Positions 18,222-27,670 are shown, counted from the stretch's first letter. The stretch is 64,000 bases of DNA from Bradyrhizobium sp. LTSP885 (GCF_000938305.1 NZ_JYMT01000042.1:186001-250000); one strand, 5' to 3'. Notes: a model not told the origin generated them from the letters alone. Translations and numbers: made by a program.

Positions 18222-19457
18222 CTATCCGCCCTGGCGCAACCGCGCCAGCACCTTCAATCCACCGTAACCGTCGGCGGGCAGCAGGCTCATTTTGGCCTGG
18301 TAATCCTTGATCGCCTGCATGGTGTCGTTGCCGACACGGCCGTCGGTTCCGCCGGTGTCGAAGCCGGCCTTGGTGAGCCGTGTCTGCATCTCCTGCACTT
18401 CGGCCAGCGTCAGGATGCGCTCCGATCCCGGGAACGGCTGGATGAAGGGCGGTCCGCCGAGACAGCGATCGCCAAGATGGCAGATCGCCAGCGCATAGTT
18501 CATCGACGGATTGTAGCTCTTCACTGAATTGAAGTTCGGTCCGAGCAGAAACGCCGGGCCGCCCGCAACGGGGATCCAGAGCTGCGCGCTCGCATCCGGC
18601 TGCGGGAAGGGCTGACCGTCCGCGCGCGTCACGCCGGCGCTCGCCCAGGCGGCGTACGTGCGGTTGCCGCTTGAGCCGGCACCAGGCGCGCGGACCTCGT
18701 AGCCCCAATGCTCGCCGCGGCGATATTTGCCGCGATTGAGCAAATATTTTGCAGTCGAGCCGAGCGCGTCGTCGGGCCGGCCGAACGGCGAGACCTTGCC
18801 GTCGCCGTCATAATCGAAGCCGACATTGAGCCAGACCTCCGGCATCCATTGCGAATGCCCCATCGCGCCGGCCCAGGAGCCGTTCATCTCCTCCGGCGTG
18901 CCCCAGCCGCGCTGCACGATCTTCATGGCGTTGATCAGCTCGGTCTCCCAATAGGCCTTGCGGCGCGGCTCGTTCCAGGCGAGCGCGGCAAGCGAGGGGA
19001 ACACCGGCGTCATGTGGTTCTGCTGCACCAACGGATCGCCATAGGCTGACTCGACACCCCACAGCGCGAGCAGCGTGCCGCGCTCGACGCCGAAATCGCG
19101 CTCGATCCGGGTGAACAGCGCCTCGTTCTTTCTCAGCGCTTCCTTGCCGTGGATGATGCGCCAGTCGGAGACGCGGCGGTTGATGTACTGCCAGATCTGC
19201 TCGTGGAATTCAGGCTGGTTGCGCATCTGCTTGAACACGCTCATGTCGGGCTCGACCCGCGCCATGCAGCGGTTCCAGGTCGCGTCCGAGATGCCTTTTG
19301 CAATTGCGCGAGCGCGAAAACTGTCACGCCACTGATCGTAGCCCGGAGGCGCGGCCGCCAGCGCGCGGAGCGGATTGGCGAGCATCGCGGCCGCTGCAAG
19401 CGCCGTCGTCAGGACGGATCGGCGGGCAGGGGAACTCGGAGAATCAGGCTGTTTCAT
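18222..19457 (-). CDS. Lytic murein transglycosylase (MltB type) with peptidoglycan-binding domain
   Basis: A 411-residue periplasmic enzyme that cleaves peptidoglycan between MurNAc and GlcNAc with 1,6-anhydro formation. The N-terminus has a twin-arginine-like segment (ARRSVLTTALAAAAML). The catalytic domain covers about residues 40-330, with the catalytic Glu in LWGVESAYGD (Glu136) and conserved GAMGHSQWMP and FDYDGDGK segments. A C-terminal peptidoglycan-binding domain (about 345-408, VQEMQTRLTKAGFDTGGTDG) follows. It stands alone on the minus strand. Confidence 0.94.
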   Translation of the reverse strand: MKQPDSPSSPARRSVLTTALAAAAMLANPLRALAAAPPGYDQWRDSFRARAIAKGISDATWNRCMARVEPDMSVFKQMRNQPEFHEQIWQYINRRVSDWRIIHGKEALRKNEALFTRIERDFGVERGTLLALWGVESAYGDPLVQQNHMTPVFPSLAALAWNEPRRKAYWETELINAMKIVQRGWGTPEEMNGSWAGAMGHSQWMPEVWLNVGFDYDGDGKVSPFGRPDDALGSTAKYLLNRGKYRRGEHWGYEVRAPGAGSSGNRTYAAWASAGVTRADGQPFPQPDASAQLWIPVAGGPAFLLGPNFNSVKSYNPSMNYALAICHLGDRCLGGPPFIQPFPGSERILTLAEVQEMQTRLTKAGFDTGGTDGRVGNDTMQAIKDYQAKMSLLPADGYGGLKVLARLRQGG

Positions 19458-19512
19458 CCGGCCAGTCTAGCGGCGCTGATGGTGTGAACCAAAAGCCGTG
19501 ATGCCGCGGAGG

Positions 19513-20136
19513 CTAAGTCTCCTGCAACCCTGTGGCAATTTTTGACAGCCAGCGCCTGATTGCGCGTTCAGCCGTGGGCGTGAGGCTGGCGGCCAGCCGC
19601 CGTTCCAGCGCCTGGGCGTGGCGGCGACATTTCACCAGCAGCGCGGTTCCACGGCGGGTCAGGGTCCACTGCAGCGCCCGGCCGTGGACCGGGTGCGGTG
19701 TCTTGCGGATCGCGCCGTCGCGCTCGAGGTTGCCGATGATGACGCCGACAGTTTGCGGGGTCAGGATCGTAACCCGCGCCAGATCGGCGCCTGACAGCCC
19801 CGGATAGGCCTTCAGCATGGTGAGGACGACGAATTGCGGCGTGGTGACGCCGAGGCGTGCCAGCGCGCGCTCCATCGACAGCCGCGACGCGGCCTGGGCC
19901 TGGCGGAGCAGGTAGCCGAGGTAACCCTGCTCGCCGCGCTTGCCCTGGCCGGGCGGCGGCGGGACTGACAGCGCGAGGGCGCCATCGCCCGCTGGCGCTT
20001 TTCGGAACGCCGCCGGCTTTTTCCCGGTCCGGCTCTTCGCGGGCCGTTTTCCGGCGGCGCCGGATTTTCCGCGTTTTCGCATTTCGGCCATGCCGCCTGA
20101 TCTTGCCTTCGCCGATTTTGCAGTCTTGCTGATCAT
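19513..20136 (-). CDS. MarR family transcriptional regulator
   Basis: A 207-residue regulator. The C-terminal ~140 residues are a MarR winged helix (ATTPQFVVLTML-like LGVTTPQFVVLTMLKAYPG, then LARVTILTPQTVGVIIGNLE as recognition helix, and GRALQWTLTRRG as wing). An unusual basic extension of about 60 residues (many Lys, Arg, Ala, Pro) precedes it; if the true start is the Met at residue 16 or 19 it is shorter. The gene is divergent from the ahpD-like gene at 20187, with a palindrome between them, so it probably represses that gene and itself. Confidence 0.88.
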   Translation of the reverse strand: MISKTAKSAKARSGGMAEMRKRGKSGAAGKRPAKSRTGKKPAAFRKAPAGDGALALSVPPPPGQGKRGEQGYLGYLLRQAQAASRLSMERALARLGVTTPQFVVLTMLKAYPGLSGADLARVTILTPQTVGVIIGNLERDGAIRKTPHPVHGRALQWTLTRRGTALLVKCRRHAQALERRLAASLTPTAERAIRRWLSKIATGLQET

Positions 20137-20154
20137 ATCAGTGCTCTTATAAGA

Positions 20155-20170
20155 TATCAGGACTCTGATA
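20155..20170. promoter_or_regulatory. Candidate MarR operator
   Basis: Perfect inverted repeat TATCAG-GACT-CTGATA in the 50-bp gap between the divergent marR and ahpD-like genes. A second, looser ATATC...GATAT pair overlaps its left side (from about 20135). Position and symmetry fit autoregulation by the MarR protein. Confidence 0.5.
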
Positions 20171-20186
20171 ACATGAGGTCAAGCCA

Positions 20187-20666
20187 ATGTCACACGCTCG
20201 CAAGGAATACGCCGATTTCGAGAAGCTCGCGCCCGACGCGTTCGCCGCCGTGCGTGCGCTCGGGCAGTTCGCGGCGAAGGCCGGCCTCGACAAGCAACTG
20301 CTCGAGCTCGTCAAGCTGCGCGCCTCGCAGATCAACGGCTGTGCGTTCTGCGTGCAGTTTCACATCCTGCAGGGCGAGAGCCTCGGCATTGCCACGGACA
20401 AGCTCAACCTCGTCGTGGTGTGGTGCGAGGCACCGCAATTCTCAGGCCGCGAGCGCGCGGCGCTTGCCTGGACTGAAGCGTTGACGATGTTGCCGAACGG
20501 CGTCAGCGACGAGGTCTATGCAGAGGCGACCGCGGAGTTCTCCGAACAGGAATTGACCTACCTCACCTCGGCGGTCGCATCGATCAACGTCTGGAACCGG
20601 TTCGGCGCGGCCTATCGCTGGACGCCGCCGGCGCGGAAGCAGGCGGCGAACGCAGCCGCGTCTTGA
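20187..20666 (+). CDS. AhpD-like carboxymuconolactone decarboxylase family protein
   Basis: A 159-residue all-helical CMD-fold protein. The redox motif INGCAFCVQFH carries the CxxC pair and downstream His typical of AhpD-type alkylhydroperoxidases, so an antioxidant or disulfide-reductase role is likely. ATG 20187 has TGAGG nearby. It is divergent from marR and followed 46 bp later by a cupin gene on the same strand; the three form a probable small stress-response unit. Confidence 0.9.
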   Translation: MSHARKEYADFEKLAPDAFAAVRALGQFAAKAGLDKQLLELVKLRASQINGCAFCVQFHILQGESLGIATDKLNLVVVWCEAPQFSGRERAALAWTEALTMLPNGVSDEVYAEATAEFSEQELTYLTSAVASINVWNRFGAAYRWTPPARKQAANAAAS

Positions 20667-20712
20667 TTCAAGGAAGCGGATCTAAAACAACAACCACAAG
20701 GGAGAACAACCG

Positions 20713-21216
20713 ATGACGTCGATGGCTACGACACCGTCCCTTCCATTGATCCGGCCGCCACGGCCGGTTTCGCTCGCAATCGTTGCGGGGCTGGCGTGCG
20801 CCATGGCGATCGGCAAGGCCCTGCCTGTTACGATGGATGCGATCACCTCGGCCATCGTGCCGCTGTGCGCCGCCGCGGAGGGATCTGCGCTCAACAAGGT
20901 CGAAATCATCACCTCGCACGCATTGCCGAATGTGGCGGGCAAGCGCGTCACCGTGGTCCGCGTGACCTACGGACCCGGCGGATTTACCCCGCCGCATCGC
21001 CACGCCGGTTCTGTGACGGCCTACATCACCAGGGGCGAGATCCGCTCCCAGCTCGGCGGCGGGCCGGTCGAGACCTTCACGGTCGGCCAATCCTTCTTCG
21101 AGGCGCCGGGCTCGACCCACGTCGTCTCGGCCAATGCAAGCAACACCGAGCCGGCGGAGCTGATCGCCGTGTTCGTGGCCGACGAGGGCGCGCAGCTCAC
21201 GACGATGCTGGAGTAG
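20713..21216 (+). CDS. Cupin domain protein
   Basis: A 167-residue protein: a hydrophobic segment (about residues 18-38, signal or anchor) followed by a single cupin domain. Motif 1 is PPHRHAGSVTAYITRGEIRS with the two metal-binding His and a downstream His replaced by Thr/Ala; motif 2 is FFEAPGSTHVVS. The probable location is the periplasm or membrane surface. AAGGGAG precedes the ATG. It follows the ahpD-like gene, suggesting cotranscription under the MarR protein. No reaction can be assigned. Confidence 0.85.
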   Translation: MTSMATTPSLPLIRPPRPVSLAIVAGLACAMAIGKALPVTMDAITSAIVPLCAAAEGSALNKVEIITSHALPNVAGKRVTVVRVTYGPGGFTPPHRHAGSVTAYITRGEIRSQLGGGPVETFTVGQSFFEAPGSTHVVSANASNTEPAELIAVFVADEGAQLTTMLE

Positions 21217-21365
21217 CCACGGGTCAGGAGCACTGGACCACTTTGCTCCAACTCCGCAGCAGACTGGACCTTGCAAGCATGGCAGGTGAGGGGATTGATG
21301 GGGCTGCGGCGAGATGGGTGCTCTCGCCGTCTGCTGCTGTTTGACGTCACGAAGAGGACAATGCC

Positions 21366-22259
21366 ATGGTCGATTTCAAGGGGCTTTCTGCGTTCCCGAT
21401 CACGCCCTCGGACCCCGACGGGCGGATCGATGCTGGAGCCCTGCGCGCGTTGCTGGAGCCCTTGATCGCGGCAAGAGTGGATTCGATCGGGCTGCTCGGC
21501 AGCACCGGGTCATATCCATATTTCAGCCGCGAGGAGCGGCGGCGAGCGGTGCAGGCGGCCGTCAGCGTCGCGGATGGTCGGACGCCGATGCTGGTCGGCG
21601 TCGGCGCGCTGCGCACCGACGACGCGGTGAGACTAGCGCAGGACGCGCGCGATGCCGGCGCGGCGGCGGGGTTGCTGGCGCCGGTGTCCTATACGCCTCT
21701 GACCGATGACGAGGTGTTCGAGCACTTCCGGACCGTCGCGCACGAGAGCGGGTTGCCGATTTGCATCTACGACAATCCCGGGACGACGCATTTTCGCTTT
21801 ACGCCGGCGCTGATCGGCCGTTTGAGCCGTGTGGAGGGCATTGTCGCGGTGAAAAGCCCCGCGCTGGACGCCGCTGCCTTGCCCGGCCATATCGCGGAGT
21901 TGCGGGCCGCCGTCCCCAACGGCTTCCCGCTGGGTTACAGCGCCGACTGGAATTGCACGGCAGCGCTGCTGGCAGGCGCCGAGACCTGGTACAGCGTTCT
22001 CGGAGGAGTCTTTCCGAAAATCTGCCTCGACATCGTTCGAGCCGTAGCGAGTGGCAATACTGCCAGGGCGCAAGAGCTCGACGCACGTCTGCAACCGGTC
22101 TGGCAATTGCTGAAGACCTTCTCGAGCCTGCGGGTCGTCTACGCGATCGCCAATCTCAGCGGAATCTGTGCGGCCGAGCCGCCGCGTCCGATCTTGCCAC
22201 TGCCTCCGGACGCGCAGCGGAGGATCAGAGATGTGTTGGCCGGACTGGAGATCAGTTGA
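21366..22259 (+). CDS. Dihydrodipicolinate synthase family protein (DapA-like aldolase)
   Basis: A 297-residue class I aldolase of the DapA/NAL family. The Schiff-base Lys is in IVAVKSPALD, the catalytic Tyr in PICIYDNPGTT, and GLLGSTGSYPYFSREER corresponds to the GTTGE motif but with Ser replacing the first Thr and Tyr replacing Glu. This change and the missing dapB context argue against true lysine synthesis; a keto-sugar or hydroxy-acid aldolase is more likely. ATG 21366 follows GAAGAGGA. It is not obviously linked to neighbours. Confidence 0.85.
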   Translation: MVDFKGLSAFPITPSDPDGRIDAGALRALLEPLIAARVDSIGLLGSTGSYPYFSREERRRAVQAAVSVADGRTPMLVGVGALRTDDAVRLAQDARDAGAAAGLLAPVSYTPLTDDEVFEHFRTVAHESGLPICIYDNPGTTHFRFTPALIGRLSRVEGIVAVKSPALDAAALPGHIAELRAAVPNGFPLGYSADWNCTAALLAGAETWYSVLGGVFPKICLDIVRAVASGNTARAQELDARLQPVWQLLKTFSSLRVVYAIANLSGICAAEPPRPILPLPPDAQRRIRDVLAGLEIS

Positions 22260-22358
22260 TCCCGGCTTACGCCAGATCGTAAGGCGCCGAGCGAGCCCGA
22301 TCCGTTGTTGGTTGTCGGCGCCCGCGCAAATCTGCTCGCTCGACTGCTGACGTCGTCC

Positions 22359-22844
22359 TTACGACTTGAACGCCAGACTGGTGCAGTACCCAATCGTTTC
22401 AAGATCTCTCAAGCCGAGAGCCAGTCCGGCCGTCTTGCATTCGTTGTAGGTCTTGTAGTGGCCGACGTTGCGGCACGTCGTCGAATAACTGATAGAAGAC
22501 CAGTTGCATCCGACCCAGGGCTTGTTGCCGGACGGCAGGCTTGATACGCAACCATCGACGCAGCTGCCGGTGATCATATTTGGAAGCCTTGCAAGCTTCT
22601 CCATCGGCGTCAGCGTCGATGCGCTTGGCGACGTCCTATGGAGTACGCTGCTGCGGACAATGCTGTGCTGGATCGGCTTGTGCGGCCTCGCGACGTGGCT
22701 CGGCGCGTCGACCGTGACGTCGGGAAGCGTGGTGGTGGCGTCGCCGGTTTGCGACATTGCCGTGCCGCTCAGGCCGCACAGCAGCAGTGGGATCGACAAG
22801 ACAGCGATAGCTCGACTCGCAACGAAGAGTGACGAAAACTTCAT
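22359..22844 (-). CDS. Cys-rich secreted protein, paralogue of 17505-18065
   Basis: A 161-residue exported protein. A signal peptide (about residues 1-32, ending SQTGD) is followed by LPDVTVDAPSHVARP, a linker, and the conserved Cys domain CVDGCVSSLPSGNKPWVGC, TCRNVGHYKTYNEC and YCTSLAF. It shares its motif order with the protein at 17505-18065. ATG 22844 has TTGGAGGA at 8 nt, an excellent site. The function is unknown; both family members lie within 5 kb, implying a local duplication. Confidence 0.82.
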   Translation of the reverse strand: MKFSSLFVASRAIAVLSIPLLLCGLSGTAMSQTGDATTTLPDVTVDAPSHVARPHKPIQHSIVRSSVLHRTSPSASTLTPMEKLARLPNMITGSCVDGCVSSLPSGNKPWVGCNWSSISYSTTCRNVGHYKTYNECKTAGLALGLRDLETIGYCTSLAFKS

Positions 22845-22989
22845 AGTCCGTGTCCTCCAAATGCGGGGACGGCCAATTCCATCCTGGGACGCAGGATATC
22901 ACGTCCCGACGCGAATTTGAGCTACGGACAATTTCAAATTGTGTCACCAAGGGCTGAAACAGGCCAGGACCTGCCACGCCAAAGGCTGG

Positions 22990-24270
22990 TCAGCTCACAC
23001 GCTCCATCGCGTTGTCGGAGGACGGTGGCGCGAGCAGCACGTCGATCTCGAATGAAAGTGTCTGCCTCAGCCCGTGGGGGTGTCGGTTCTCGATCTCCAG
23101 GAATCCACCTTGTCGCTCAATGATTTCCTTCGCAATTGCAAGCCCCAGTCCGGCGCCCGGGATCGGCTGGCGACGCGCAGGATCGACGCGAAAGAATGGT
23201 TCGAAAGCGCTTTCAAGGAATTTCTCGGGAATGCCGGGGCCGTCATCTTCGATGACGACGCGCGCTACTCCGTCGGACGCCGCGACGCTGACGATCGCGC
23301 CGCCGCCGTGTGTCGCGGCGTTGATCACAAGGTTCCGCAATGCCCGCGTTAGCGCGATCGGAGAAATTCTGACGACGGCTGGCTCGATATCGGCGGTCCG
23401 AACCGGCAGCTTGATCAGGCGAAGCTCATTGCAGATGCCGCCAACGAGTTCGTCCAGCCTGGTGATTTCGGTGCCCTTTCCGACTGTTTCTTCACGGACG
23501 AGCTGGATCGCGCTGTCGGCAATCCTGTCCATCTCATCGAGATCACGGATCCATTCCGCGCGTTCGCCATCCCCGAGGAATTCCGCACGGAGCCGCATGC
23601 GGGTCATCGGCGTTCTCAAATCATGTCCGGCAGCGGCAACCAGTCGGATCTTGCTGTCCATCGCCTTCTTCAGGTTCCTGGCCAGCACGTTGAGAGCGCG
23701 GGCAGTCGCCTTGATCTCTGCCGACCCTTCTTCGCGGATGACAGGCAGAACACCATCTTTCCCGACCGACAGCGCCATGGTCTCGAGGAATTTGAGTTGC
23801 TTCGTGGTCTGATGGGCGACGGTGAGAGCGACGCCTATGACGCCCGCCGTAACGAGCGCCATCCACCCGGCCAGGCCGTACCAGACCTCGAGCGGCGGCG
23901 TGTGGTCGGGCACCGGCCAGCTGAGCCAGCCCGGCCCCATTTTGATCGACGCCCAGACGCGACCGTTCGGTGCCCGCTTGACGAAGATGTCGAACTGGCT
24001 ATGTGACTTCGCGAACGACTGCTTCAGGAGTTCGGTCGGCTTCTCCAGGATTTCTCCTTCCGCCGGCGCCGGCTGCAGATGCAAAATCGCAGTGTCGTCC
24101 TTGAAGGTGATGACGTTGGAAAAGGCCGTGACGCGATCCGTCAGTCCGTCGCGAAAATTCTGTTCGACGAGGCGCACGACCATCTGCGACATCACTGCGC
24201 CGGCCAGGACGACGACGCACAGGACCGAACAGACGAGCATGAGTGTGATGCGAACCCGAATCGAATTCAT
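22990..24270 (-). CDS. Sensor histidine kinase
   Basis: A 426-residue inner-membrane kinase: TM1 about residues 8-28, a periplasmic sensor loop to about 130, TM2 about 132-152, a HAMP region, then the H-box AAAGHDLRTPMTRM (His216), N-box NLVINAATHGGG, G1 DDGPGIP, F-box FEPFF and G2 GAGLGLAIAKE. The ATPase is complete, so it should be active. Its ATG overlaps the stop of the regulator gene upstream. The ligand is unknown. The arrangement resembles EnvZ/OmpR-type systems. Confidence 0.94.
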   Translation of the reverse strand: MNSIRVRITLMLVCSVLCVVVLAGAVMSQMVVRLVEQNFRDGLTDRVTAFSNVITFKDDTAILHLQPAPAEGEILEKPTELLKQSFAKSHSQFDIFVKRAPNGRVWASIKMGPGWLSWPVPDHTPPLEVWYGLAGWMALVTAGVIGVALTVAHQTTKQLKFLETMALSVGKDGVLPVIREEGSAEIKATARALNVLARNLKKAMDSKIRLVAAAGHDLRTPMTRMRLRAEFLGDGERAEWIRDLDEMDRIADSAIQLVREETVGKGTEITRLDELVGGICNELRLIKLPVRTADIEPAVVRISPIALTRALRNLVINAATHGGGAIVSVAASDGVARVVIEDDGPGIPEKFLESAFEPFFRVDPARRQPIPGAGLGLAIAKEIIERQGGFLEIENRHPHGLRQTLSFEIDVLLAPPSSDNAMERVS

Positions 24271-25019
24271 GGCTCTTCGCCGATTGTTTCAACACGTGCC
24301 GAGAACGTATAGCCACGGTTCCGCACGGTTTTGATCAGTTGCATGTCTTCGTTGTCGCCGAGCTTCTTGCGCAATCGGCTCATGAGGACGTCGATCGACC
24401 GGTCGTACACGTCTTCGCTGCCGCGGTTGGTGAGGTCGAGGAGCTGGTCGCGCGTGAGCAGCCGTCCCGGGCGTCTGACGAGCGCCAATAGCAACTCGTA
24501 TTCGGCGCTGGTCAGTTCGAGTGGAAGCTCGGCATCGGTGCAGACCTGGCGGGTGCCAGGGCGCAGCCTGAATTTGCCGAACCGGTGTTCGACGGTCTGC
24601 GCAATCTTGATGTCCTGAGCTGTTTTCCGGCGCAGCACTGCGCGAATTCGTGCCAGTAATTCGCGCGGATTGAACGGCTTTCCGAGATAGTCGTCGGCGC
24701 CGATTTCCAGGCCGATGATACGATCGACGTCCTCTTTCAGGGCGGTGAGGAGAATGACCGGGACCTCGGATCCCTCGCGACGAAGGTCGCGGCAGATGTC
24801 GAGGCCGGATCCGTCGGGCAACATCACGTCGAGAACGATCAAGCTCACCTCGTTTGCGATCAACGCGTCCTTCATCGTCCGCTGATCGGAAGCCAGATGT
24901 ACGCGATAGCCCTGCTCGGTGAGATAGCGGCCGAGCAATCGCCGGATCTCGAGATCGTCGTCGACGATGAGAATTTGCGGGACGCCTTGCATGCCAAGAT
25001 CCAGATCGATGTGGCCCAT
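24267..25019 (-). CDS. OmpR-family response regulator
   Basis: A 250-residue regulator with a receiver domain (acidic pocket LIVDDD, phosphoacceptor Asp64 in VLDVMLPDG, Lys114 in LGKPF) and a C-terminal OmpR/PhoB winged helix (LTSAEYELLLALVRRPGRLL to TVRNRGYTFSA). ATG 25019 is preferred over GTG 25022. It overlaps the kinase gene by 4 bp, so the two are translationally coupled. The targets are not evident; the nearest divergent or downstream genes are the DUF3313 lipoprotein and the Cys-rich protein. Confidence 0.95.
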   Translation of the reverse strand: MGHIDLDLGMQGVPQILIVDDDLEIRRLLGRYLTEQGYRVHLASDQRTMKDALIANEVSLIVLDVMLPDGSGLDICRDLRREGSEVPVILLTALKEDVDRIIGLEIGADDYLGKPFNPRELLARIRAVLRRKTAQDIKIAQTVEHRFGKFRLRPGTRQVCTDAELPLELTSAEYELLLALVRRPGRLLTRDQLLDLTNRGSEDVYDRSIDVLMSRLRKKLGDNEDMQLIKTVRNRGYTFSARVETIGEEP

Positions 25020-25093
25020 CACGTCAAATCCGATTCAACCATCGTCACTCCCGTTGTGCGAGTCCCAAACGGCAGCAGCGCCGCCGATTTAGG

Positions 25094-25942
25094 TCACTGG
25101 ACGACCGGTGTCGCATCATCGGTCCACTCTGGCGGCTGTCCCAGCTTGCCGCCGAAGAGGGCGGGAATGCCGACGCGACCAAACGCGTCGCAAGCGGCAT
25201 ATTTTGGCGTTCCGCCGAACGACGATTGCACGTGTTGCCCGGTCAGGAGCGTCAGATGATGGTCAAACGGGTTCTCGCCGGTATTCAGCAGTTTGCTGAA
25301 ATCGGCGCCGAATTCGCCCGCCAGATCATAGGCGTCACCTGACGCGGCGACCCGGGCATTGCTGGTCAACATGTCCGCACCCCGCGCCCAGACGAAAGCC
25401 GCGCGCTGCCGGCCGCTCGGGTCCTTGGCTTCCGCCTCGACCGATAAGGCACCCATCCCGTAGGGAATGCGAGGTACGATAATGGGGACGCTTGAAGTTA
25501 TGAACATTGGCGCAATCGAAGCGGCCTTGGATACGCCTGCCACGACCGCGTCGGTTATCGTGACATGGGTGATGGTGATATGTGCCGTGAGATCGGCGGG
25601 CTGCCCCGGAGGGACGACAACAAATCGATCGCTCAACCCTATGCACAGCGATCGATCAATGTGGTTGGCGATGACACGGCGCTGCTTGTCCGACAGTCCG
25701 GGTGTTGTGGCTGCGCCCGAATACGCCGTGGGCGTGATCGCGACGGTCCTGGCCGCCAGCACGTCGGCCTTGTCGATTCGAAGTTTTGACTTGGTCGCAA
25801 GGCCATCCGCGGGGCCCAACTCGTCGTATGACGCCAACGATCCCGCCGTTTCCAGCTGCGCAGTCGCGCACCCAGCCAAGGTGACCACGAGGGTCGACAT
25901 GAAAATGACCTGGGATATCGTTGTTCGTGGCGCAGCCCGCAT
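25094..25942 (-). CDS. DUF3313-like lipoprotein
   Basis: A 282-residue protein with a lipoprotein signal ending in the lipobox LAGC (about Cys25). The mature part resembles the DUF3313 family of outer-membrane-associated lipoproteins: SYDELGPADG near the N-terminus, a domain with ADLTAHITITHVT, and GMGALSVEAEAKDPSG. It lies upstream of the two-component genes on the same strand with a 74-bp gap, so it may be part of the same transcript. The function is unknown. Confidence 0.78.
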   Translation of the reverse strand: MRAAPRTTISQVIFMSTLVVTLAGCATAQLETAGSLASYDELGPADGLATKSKLRIDKADVLAARTVAITPTAYSGAATTPGLSDKQRRVIANHIDRSLCIGLSDRFVVVPPGQPADLTAHITITHVTITDAVVAGVSKAASIAPMFITSSVPIIVPRIPYGMGALSVEAEAKDPSGRQRAAFVWARGADMLTSNARVAASGDAYDLAGEFGADFSKLLNTGENPFDHHLTLLTGQHVQSSFGGTPKYAACDAFGRVGIPALFGGKLGQPPEWTDDATPVVQ

Positions 25943-26051
25943 AAGTAGTCCCCAATTGTTCGGAACTACCGTCGTAGGCGGCCATCATGGCCGGCAAATT
26001 TCGGAACATTGCAGACACGGAGGCGCATATTGCTGAATGTTGCAGAGCGCT

Positions 26052-27635
26052 CTAATTGCCGCCACCCTCCTGGATGTCGATGTGATGCGCGACGTCGTCG
26101 GGCAGGGCATGGGCCACGGCGGCCGCGGGTCCCGGCTCCGGCCCGATCTCGCGGCCGCGGCCGCGGATCAGCCGCTCATAGGACGACACCAGCGTGGTGT
26201 AGGGATTGACCCACAGCCAGCCGTCGCGCGTGAACACCTGCACGTCGAAATGCAGGTGCCGCGACGTGCCGTTGGGGTGATCGAGATAGTTCGAGACCAC
26301 ACCGATCTTCTCGCCCTCGGCGACGCCGCGCCCGTTGAGCAGGCCCTCGGCGTCCATTACCGACGGGTTCATGTGCATGTAGCGGAAGCGGACATGCTCG
26401 GTTGTTGTGTTGACCTGCAGGGTCGCGGCCTGCTGCTGCGGCGAGCGGATCACGATGCTGTCGCGCACCGCGACGATCGCCTGCTGCTTGGGATCGCAAC
26501 CATCCTTGCTGTCCGCCGGACATGCGCCCGGTCTGATATCCTGGCCCTGATGGCCAAAGCCGCTGGCGCATTGCCCGACCTCGAAGCTGCGCGCCTCGCA
26601 GAAATTGTCCTGCCAGGGATAGCTGTCGGCAGGCCCGTCCGATTTGCGCTTCGCGAACGACTGCGAGTGGGCGAAGGCCGGCGCCTTCTCGAGCGGAAAG
26701 CGGATCTGCGAATAGGCGGTGACGTCGGCGTGGCCGCCTTGCTTGCGCCCGCCGCTGTTGGCGATGATGTCGCCGCTCGGGTGATAGGTGAAATCGGGCG
26801 AGGGCGCCGTGGGCCGTTCGGCGACGTCGGAGGCGATATCGTTGCGTGGCCGCGATGGCTGTCCGCCGGCGATGCGCAGGGCCTTCAGGAAGCGTTCCGC
26901 GACGGGATAGGCCTCGCGGCAGGCCAGCCGCTTCGGGCGCGTCGCGCTGTCGAGGCACTGGATCGACACGACATAGGGAATGCCGAAGCGGGTGAAGGCG
27001 TAGCGGACATAGCCTTCCCGGATGAAGCGCCGCATGTCGGGGAATTGGGCCGCCAGCGGCTTGACCGGTTCGCCCTTGCCGCCGAGCCGGTCGACCAGGT
27101 CGTAGACCAGGATCGAGCCTGATATCTGCACCTCGACCGGCTTTGCGTAGGTCCGCTGCGGCATGCCGTCGCCGGCGCCTGGTTCGAGCGAGAATACGGC
27201 GTCATACCCGGCTGCGCCGGCATCGAAGAAATCGGCAGGGCGGAAGTCAGCCTGATAGCGCTGCAACGACAGGCTGTCCGGCGCACCGCGCTGCCGTGCA
27301 TCGAAATAGCTTGCAGTATCGAACGGCAGCAGCACGGGAACAGGGCTGCGCGCGATGCCGGGGAAGATCGTTGATGTCATCGCGTTCAACTGCACCAAAG
27401 CGGGCATTGAACGCGGATCGGAGGCCGGGACACGGCGCTGACTGGCGAAGGTGAAGCTTTGGGCGATGGCCGGCTGGGCGTTGATCTCCTGCCGGAGCTG
27501 CTCGAGCACCGCGCGCCATTCGACCCGCATGGCCGAGATCGATGGTGTCCTGAACTCGTCGGCGCAAGCGCCGGGCAGGGGCAAGAGCAGGGCTGCCAGC
27601 CAGCAACTGACGAAGCTGACAACCTTCCTGTTCAA
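26052..27635 (-). CDS. M23 family (LytM-like) peptidase
   Basis: A 527-residue secreted protein. The signal peptide covers about residues 1-25 (LLLPLPGACA). The C-terminal half carries an M23 metallopeptidase domain: the first Zn ligands in GHQGQDIRPG (HxxxD), then the conserved YMHMNP and HLHFDVQV (HxH). Such enzymes cut peptidoglycan cross-bridges. The N-terminal half is unassigned. The start is TTG at 27635 with GGGGGG just upstream; no in-frame ATG fits better. A large insertion of disordered and Cys-containing sequence precedes the Zn motif (CASGFGH, CPADSKDGC). Confidence 0.85.
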   Translation of the reverse strand: MNRKVVSFVSCWLAALLLPLPGACADEFRTPSISAMRVEWRAVLEQLRQEINAQPAIAQSFTFASQRRVPASDPRSMPALVQLNAMTSTIFPGIARSPVPVLLPFDTASYFDARQRGAPDSLSLQRYQADFRPADFFDAGAAGYDAVFSLEPGAGDGMPQRTYAKPVEVQISGSILVYDLVDRLGGKGEPVKPLAAQFPDMRRFIREGYVRYAFTRFGIPYVVSIQCLDSATRPKRLACREAYPVAERFLKALRIAGGQPSRPRNDIASDVAERPTAPSPDFTYHPSGDIIANSGGRKQGGHADVTAYSQIRFPLEKAPAFAHSQSFAKRKSDGPADSYPWQDNFCEARSFEVGQCASGFGHQGQDIRPGACPADSKDGCDPKQQAIVAVRDSIVIRSPQQQAATLQVNTTTEHVRFRYMHMNPSVMDAEGLLNGRGVAEGEKIGVVSNYLDHPNGTSRHLHFDVQVFTRDGWLWVNPYTTLVSSYERLIRGRGREIGPEPGPAAAVAHALPDDVAHHIDIQEGGGN

Positions 27636-27670
27636 TGCACCCCCCGGCCCATGCGAGTCATCGCCAGAGA

